A stretch of DNA of 64,000 nt, taken from contig NZ_BAABAL010000006.1 of the NCBI RefSeq assembly GCF_039537405.1, positions 124,001-188,000 on the forward strand, read 5' to 3'. A program made the translations under genes and the position numbers. Source of the DNA: Allokutzneria multivorans (GTDB lineage Bacteria; Actinomycetota; Actinomycetes; Mycobacteriales; Pseudonocardiaceae). Under the pieces are notes generated by a model. The model did no database searches. It worked only from the letters and a program-made list of their open reading frames with translations, and had not been told where the DNA came from. Below, piece by piece: positions 62,091 to 64,000 of the stretch. The stretch's first letter is position 1. Each line of letters opens with the position of its first letter.

Positions 62091-62657
62091 CTAGCGCTTG
62101 CTGTACTGCGGGGCCTTGCGGGCCTTCTTGAGACCGTACTTCTTCCGCTCCTTGGCCCGCGGGTCACGGGTGAGGAAGCCGGCCTTCTTCAGCGCCGGGC
62201 GGTCGTCCGCGTCCAGCGTGATGAGCGCGCGGGCGATCGCGAGGCGCAGGGCACCGGCCTGGCCGGAGACGCCGCCACCGCTGAGGGTGCCGAACACGTC
62301 GAACTTGTCCAGCTTGTCCGTGGTGGTGAACGGGTCCCGGATCAGCTGCTGGTGCACCTTGTTCGGGAAGTACGCGTCGATGTCCTTGCCGTTGAGCAGG
62401 AACTTGCCGGTGCCGGGCACCAGGCGGACGCGGACGATGGCCTGCTTGCGGCGGCCGACGGTCTGGATCAGGCGACCGGTGCCCAGCGGCACGATCGGGG
62501 CGGCCTCCTCGGCGACCTCGTCAGAGGTGGCCTCGGCGACGACCTCGTCGGTGGCGGCCTCGTCGGCAACGACCTCGGTGGCCTCGGTGGCAACGGCCTC
62601 GTCGGCGACGACGGTCTCGTCGACGGCGGGGGTGGTCTCGTCAGCGGGAGTGGTCAC
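62091..62657 (-). CDS. rpsI: 30S ribosomal protein S9 with long acidic N-terminal extension
   Basis: A 188-residue S9. The conserved body (about 57-188) has IQTVGRRKQAIVRVRLVPGT, FPNKVHQQL, SGQAGALRLAIARAL and the C-terminal KARKAPQYSKR that reaches the P-site tRNA. Before it is an acidic, repetitive extension of Asp/Glu/Val/Ala (for example TVVADEAVATEATEVVADEA) absent from most S9 proteins. GTG 62657 is chosen because GAGGAAA precedes it; GTG 62702, which overlaps the rplM stop, would add 15 residues. Operon with rplM. Confidence 0.95.
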   Translation of the reverse strand: MTTPADETTPAVDETVVADEAVATEATEVVADEAATDEVVAEATSDEVAEEAAPIVPLGTGRLIQTVGRRKQAIVRVRLVPGTGKFLLNGKDIDAYFPNKVHQQLIRDPFTTTDKLDKFDVFGTLSGGGVSGQAGALRLAIARALITLDADDRPALKKAGFLTRDPRAKERKKYGLKKARKAPQYSKR

Positions 62658-62698
62658 GCGGTTTTCCTCTGAGTTCTGGTCGTCCGACACCGGCAGGG

Positions 62699-63142
62699 TC
62701 ACTGGCTGACCCGGGGGAGCTCGAACGTCTGCGGCTGCTGGGCCGCGTGCGGGTGGTTCGGACCGGCGTAGACCTTGAGCTTCTTGCCCATGGCGTTGCC
62801 GAGCTTGTTCTTCGGCAGCATCCCCTTGATGGCCTTCTCGACCAGCTTGGTGGGGTACTTGTCCAGCATCTCGCCGAACGAGCGCTTCTTCAGTCCGCCC
62901 GGGTAGCCACTGTGCCGGTAGACGAACTCCTGGTCGCGCTTGTTGCCGGTCAGCGCGACCTTCTCGGCGTTGATGACGACGACGAAGTCACCGGTGTCGA
63001 GGTGCGGCGCGTACATGGGCTTGTGCTTCCCACGCAGCAGGGTGGCGGCGTGGGTCGCGAGGCGGCCGAGCACCAAGTCCTGGGCGTCGATGACGTGCCA
63101 GGCTCGCTTCACCTCGCTGGGCTTCGGGCTGTACGTGCGCAC
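62699..63142 (-). CDS. rplM: 50S ribosomal protein L13
   Basis: A 147-residue L13: WHVIDAQDLVLGRLATHAATLLRG near 15, HLDTGDFVVVINAEKVALTG near 47, GNKRDQEFVYRHSGYPGG near 66 and the conserved KGMLPKNKLGNAMGKKLKVYAG near 108. Normal length. GTG start 63142. First gene of the rplM-rpsI operon, a conserved neighbour of the ESX-4 region in actinobacteria. Confidence 0.97.
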   Translation of the reverse strand: MRTYSPKPSEVKRAWHVIDAQDLVLGRLATHAATLLRGKHKPMYAPHLDTGDFVVVINAEKVALTGNKRDQEFVYRHSGYPGGLKKRSFGEMLDKYPTKLVEKAIKGMLPKNKLGNAMGKKLKVYAGPNHPHAAQQPQTFELPRVSQ

Positions 63143-63269
63143 GGATCTACCTCGTCGTCACTCGCGTCTTGGGTGGCGTTGGGGCGGCAGAGTCCGGCAC
63201 CTGCGGGAAACCTCCGCTTGCGCGGGGAAGCTCAGGGCGCGAAAACGCGCGGCCGACTTGGCGCCGCAC

Positions 63270-63275
63270 GATATA
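63270..63275 (-). promoter_or_regulatory. Candidate -10 element for rplM-rpsI
   Basis: TATATC on the minus strand (63275-63270), unusually AT-rich here, about 128 bases upstream of the rplM start. No convincing -35 hexamer was found. The 315-base gap 63143-63457 otherwise holds the WXG100 terminator and no gene. Confidence 0.35.
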
Positions 63276-63411
63276 CCGCTTCAACAGCGATCGAGGTTAC
63301 CTGTCGCTGCACGGCAGGGTCAAAACGCCCCCCGGTGACGAGCGCCATGTTCGCCATCATGCCAGGTCGCAGACTTGCGGAGGCTCCGCGACACGCCTCG
63401 TGGCACGCGAA

Positions 63412-63439
63412 GGGCCCCGGTCGCGGACGACCGGGGCCC
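63412..63439 (-). terminator. 12-bp hairpin after the WXG100 pair
   Basis: GGGCCCCGGTCG (63412-63423) and CGACCGGGGCCC (63428-63439) form a perfect stem with a 4-base loop, 19 bases past the WXG100 stop on the minus strand, followed there by TTCG. Confidence 0.7.
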
Positions 63440-63457
63440 CACATCGCGGGCGCGTGC

Positions 63458-63739
63458 TCACCAGAGGTCGGCGGCCTTGCGCTCCCCGTCCTGGTAGTTG
63501 TCGTTGGCGTGGCCGAGCGCGACGCCGACCTTGGCCAGGATCTCCTGGAGCGCCTTCGCGGCCTCGTCCCACTCGCGCTGCGCCCGCTTGTAGTTGTCGG
63601 AGGCCGCACCGGTCCAGGACGCGGCGAGCGGAGCCAGGTCGGACTTCAGCTCGCCGAGCTGGGTGCCCAGCTTGGTGGAGGTGGAGGCGATGTTGCCCTG
63701 CGCCTCGGCGAGGGATCCGAACTGAACCTTGATGTCCAT
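63458..63739 (-). CDS. WXG100-family ESX protein (EsxT-like)
   Basis: A 93-residue WXG100 protein: helix (FGSLAEAQGNIASTSTKLGT), the WTG turn in LAASWTGAASDNYKRA near 42, a second helix, and YQDGE close to the C-terminus, the YxxxE secretion signal. It lies next to rplM exactly as EsxT/EsxU (Rv3444c/Rv3445c) precede the ESX-4 machinery. Five bases separate it from a second WXG100 gene, its expected heterodimer partner. ATG 63739. Confidence 0.9.
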   Translation of the reverse strand: MDIKVQFGSLAEAQGNIASTSTKLGTQLGELKSDLAPLAASWTGAASDNYKRAQREWDEAAKALQEILAKVGVALGHANDNYQDGERKAADLW

Positions 63740-63744
63740 GGTGA

Positions 63745-64000
63745 TCAGAGTCCTTCCAGGCCGGCGCGGATGGTGGACATGCCCTCGGTCGCCTGCTGCT
63801 CGCGGCGGACGTAGGACTTGCCGGACTGGCCGAGCTGGTCGGAGATCACCCCGAGCGCGTTGTTGAGCTTGACGGTCTGCTCGCCCCAGTTGCGCATGAG
63901 GGTCTGGAAGGCCTTGGAGGCCTCGCCCTTCCACTGCGACTGCAGCGGCTCCAGCTGCCCCCTCAGGCCGTTGAGCTCGCGGACCAGCTGCTCCCGCACT
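63745..64000 (-). CDS. WXG100-family ESX protein, 5' end beyond window (EsxU-like)
   Basis: A partial frame of 84 residues running off the right edge. LQSQWKGEASKAFQTLMRNW carries the WKG turn and YVRRE the YxxxE signal near the C-terminus. Only about 24 residues precede the turn, compared with about 40 in its partner, so the true start is probably beyond the window; a GTG at 63999 is not convincing. It pairs with the adjacent WXG100 gene as in the ESX-4 locus. Confidence 0.85.
   Translation of the reverse strand, partial: VREQLVRELNGLRGQLEPLQSQWKGEASKAFQTLMRNWGEQTVKLNNALGVISDQLGQSGKSYVRREQQATEGMSTIRAGLEGL

Noticed and set aside
62658..62702. GTG at 62702 as the rpsI start
   Set aside because: It overlaps the rplM stop neatly, but GTG 62657 has a much better GAGGAAA ribosome site; kept only as an alternative.

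Overview
The window is very GC-rich chromosomal DNA with GTG and TTG starts and many 4-base start/stop overlaps. Marker genes for WhiB, RsdA/SigD, a BldM-like regulator, GuaB3, a His-tailed GroEL1 and ESX (WXG100) proteins place it in the Actinobacteria, most likely the family Pseudonocardiaceae. Genus is not decidable by eye. From memory of gene order, 3.4-8.7 kb matches the Mycobacterium tuberculosis Rv0948c-Rv0950c neighbourhood (chorismate mutase, PcrA/UvrD1, M23 peptidase). About 25-64 kb follows Rv3396c-Rv3445c (guaA, choD-like, guaB3, guaB, Rv3412, rsdA, sigD, whiB3, groEL1/groES, the tsaD-alr block, glmM, rpsI, rplM, ESX-4 WXG100 pair). The stretch between is accessory.

Layout. 0-8.7 kb: a B12-binding-like protein and a large membrane protein, a lipase, an M23 peptidase with an ideal CRP-type site upstream, the PcrA helicase, a secreted SdrD_B protein, and a chorismate mutase behind a complete aromatic attenuator with a Phe/Tyr-rich leader peptide. 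8.7-20 kb: a deacetylase-fold hydrolase and a PIG-L deacetylase, then three single-pass membrane proteins and two Ser/Thr kinases that appear to share one extracytoplasmic domain; a LysR/EamA pair separates the kinases. 20-24 kb: an envelope-stress module of PspC-histidine kinase, response regulator, PspC/LiaF-like protein and a small membrane partner. 24-38 kb: LacI regulator, guaA, aldehyde dehydrogenase, three flavoprotein oxidoreductases and an MBL-fold protein, then guaB3 and guaB. 38-46.5 kb: developmental and stress regulators (SigD/RsdA, BldM-like, MerR-B12 regulator, WhiB) and groES-groEL1 under a CIRCE operator. 46.6-49.7 kb: secreted proteins, including PhoD and a tandem trio of four-cysteine paralogues. 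49.7-56.5 kb: a translationally coupled run for tRNA t6A synthesis, D-alanine, NAD(P)HX repair and AcpS. 57.9-64 kb: an ESX-type cassette, glmM, rpsI-rplM and the start of an ESX-4-like locus.

Non-coding signals that stand out are a family of about 220-bp palindromic elements with terminal inverted repeats bounded by CTAG (three full copies, one core copy), whose ends supply the TAG stop codons of flanking genes; the chorismate mutase attenuator; a 30-bp tandem repeat; and several strong terminators between convergent genes. No tRNA, rRNA, CRISPR array, prophage or transposase gene was seen.
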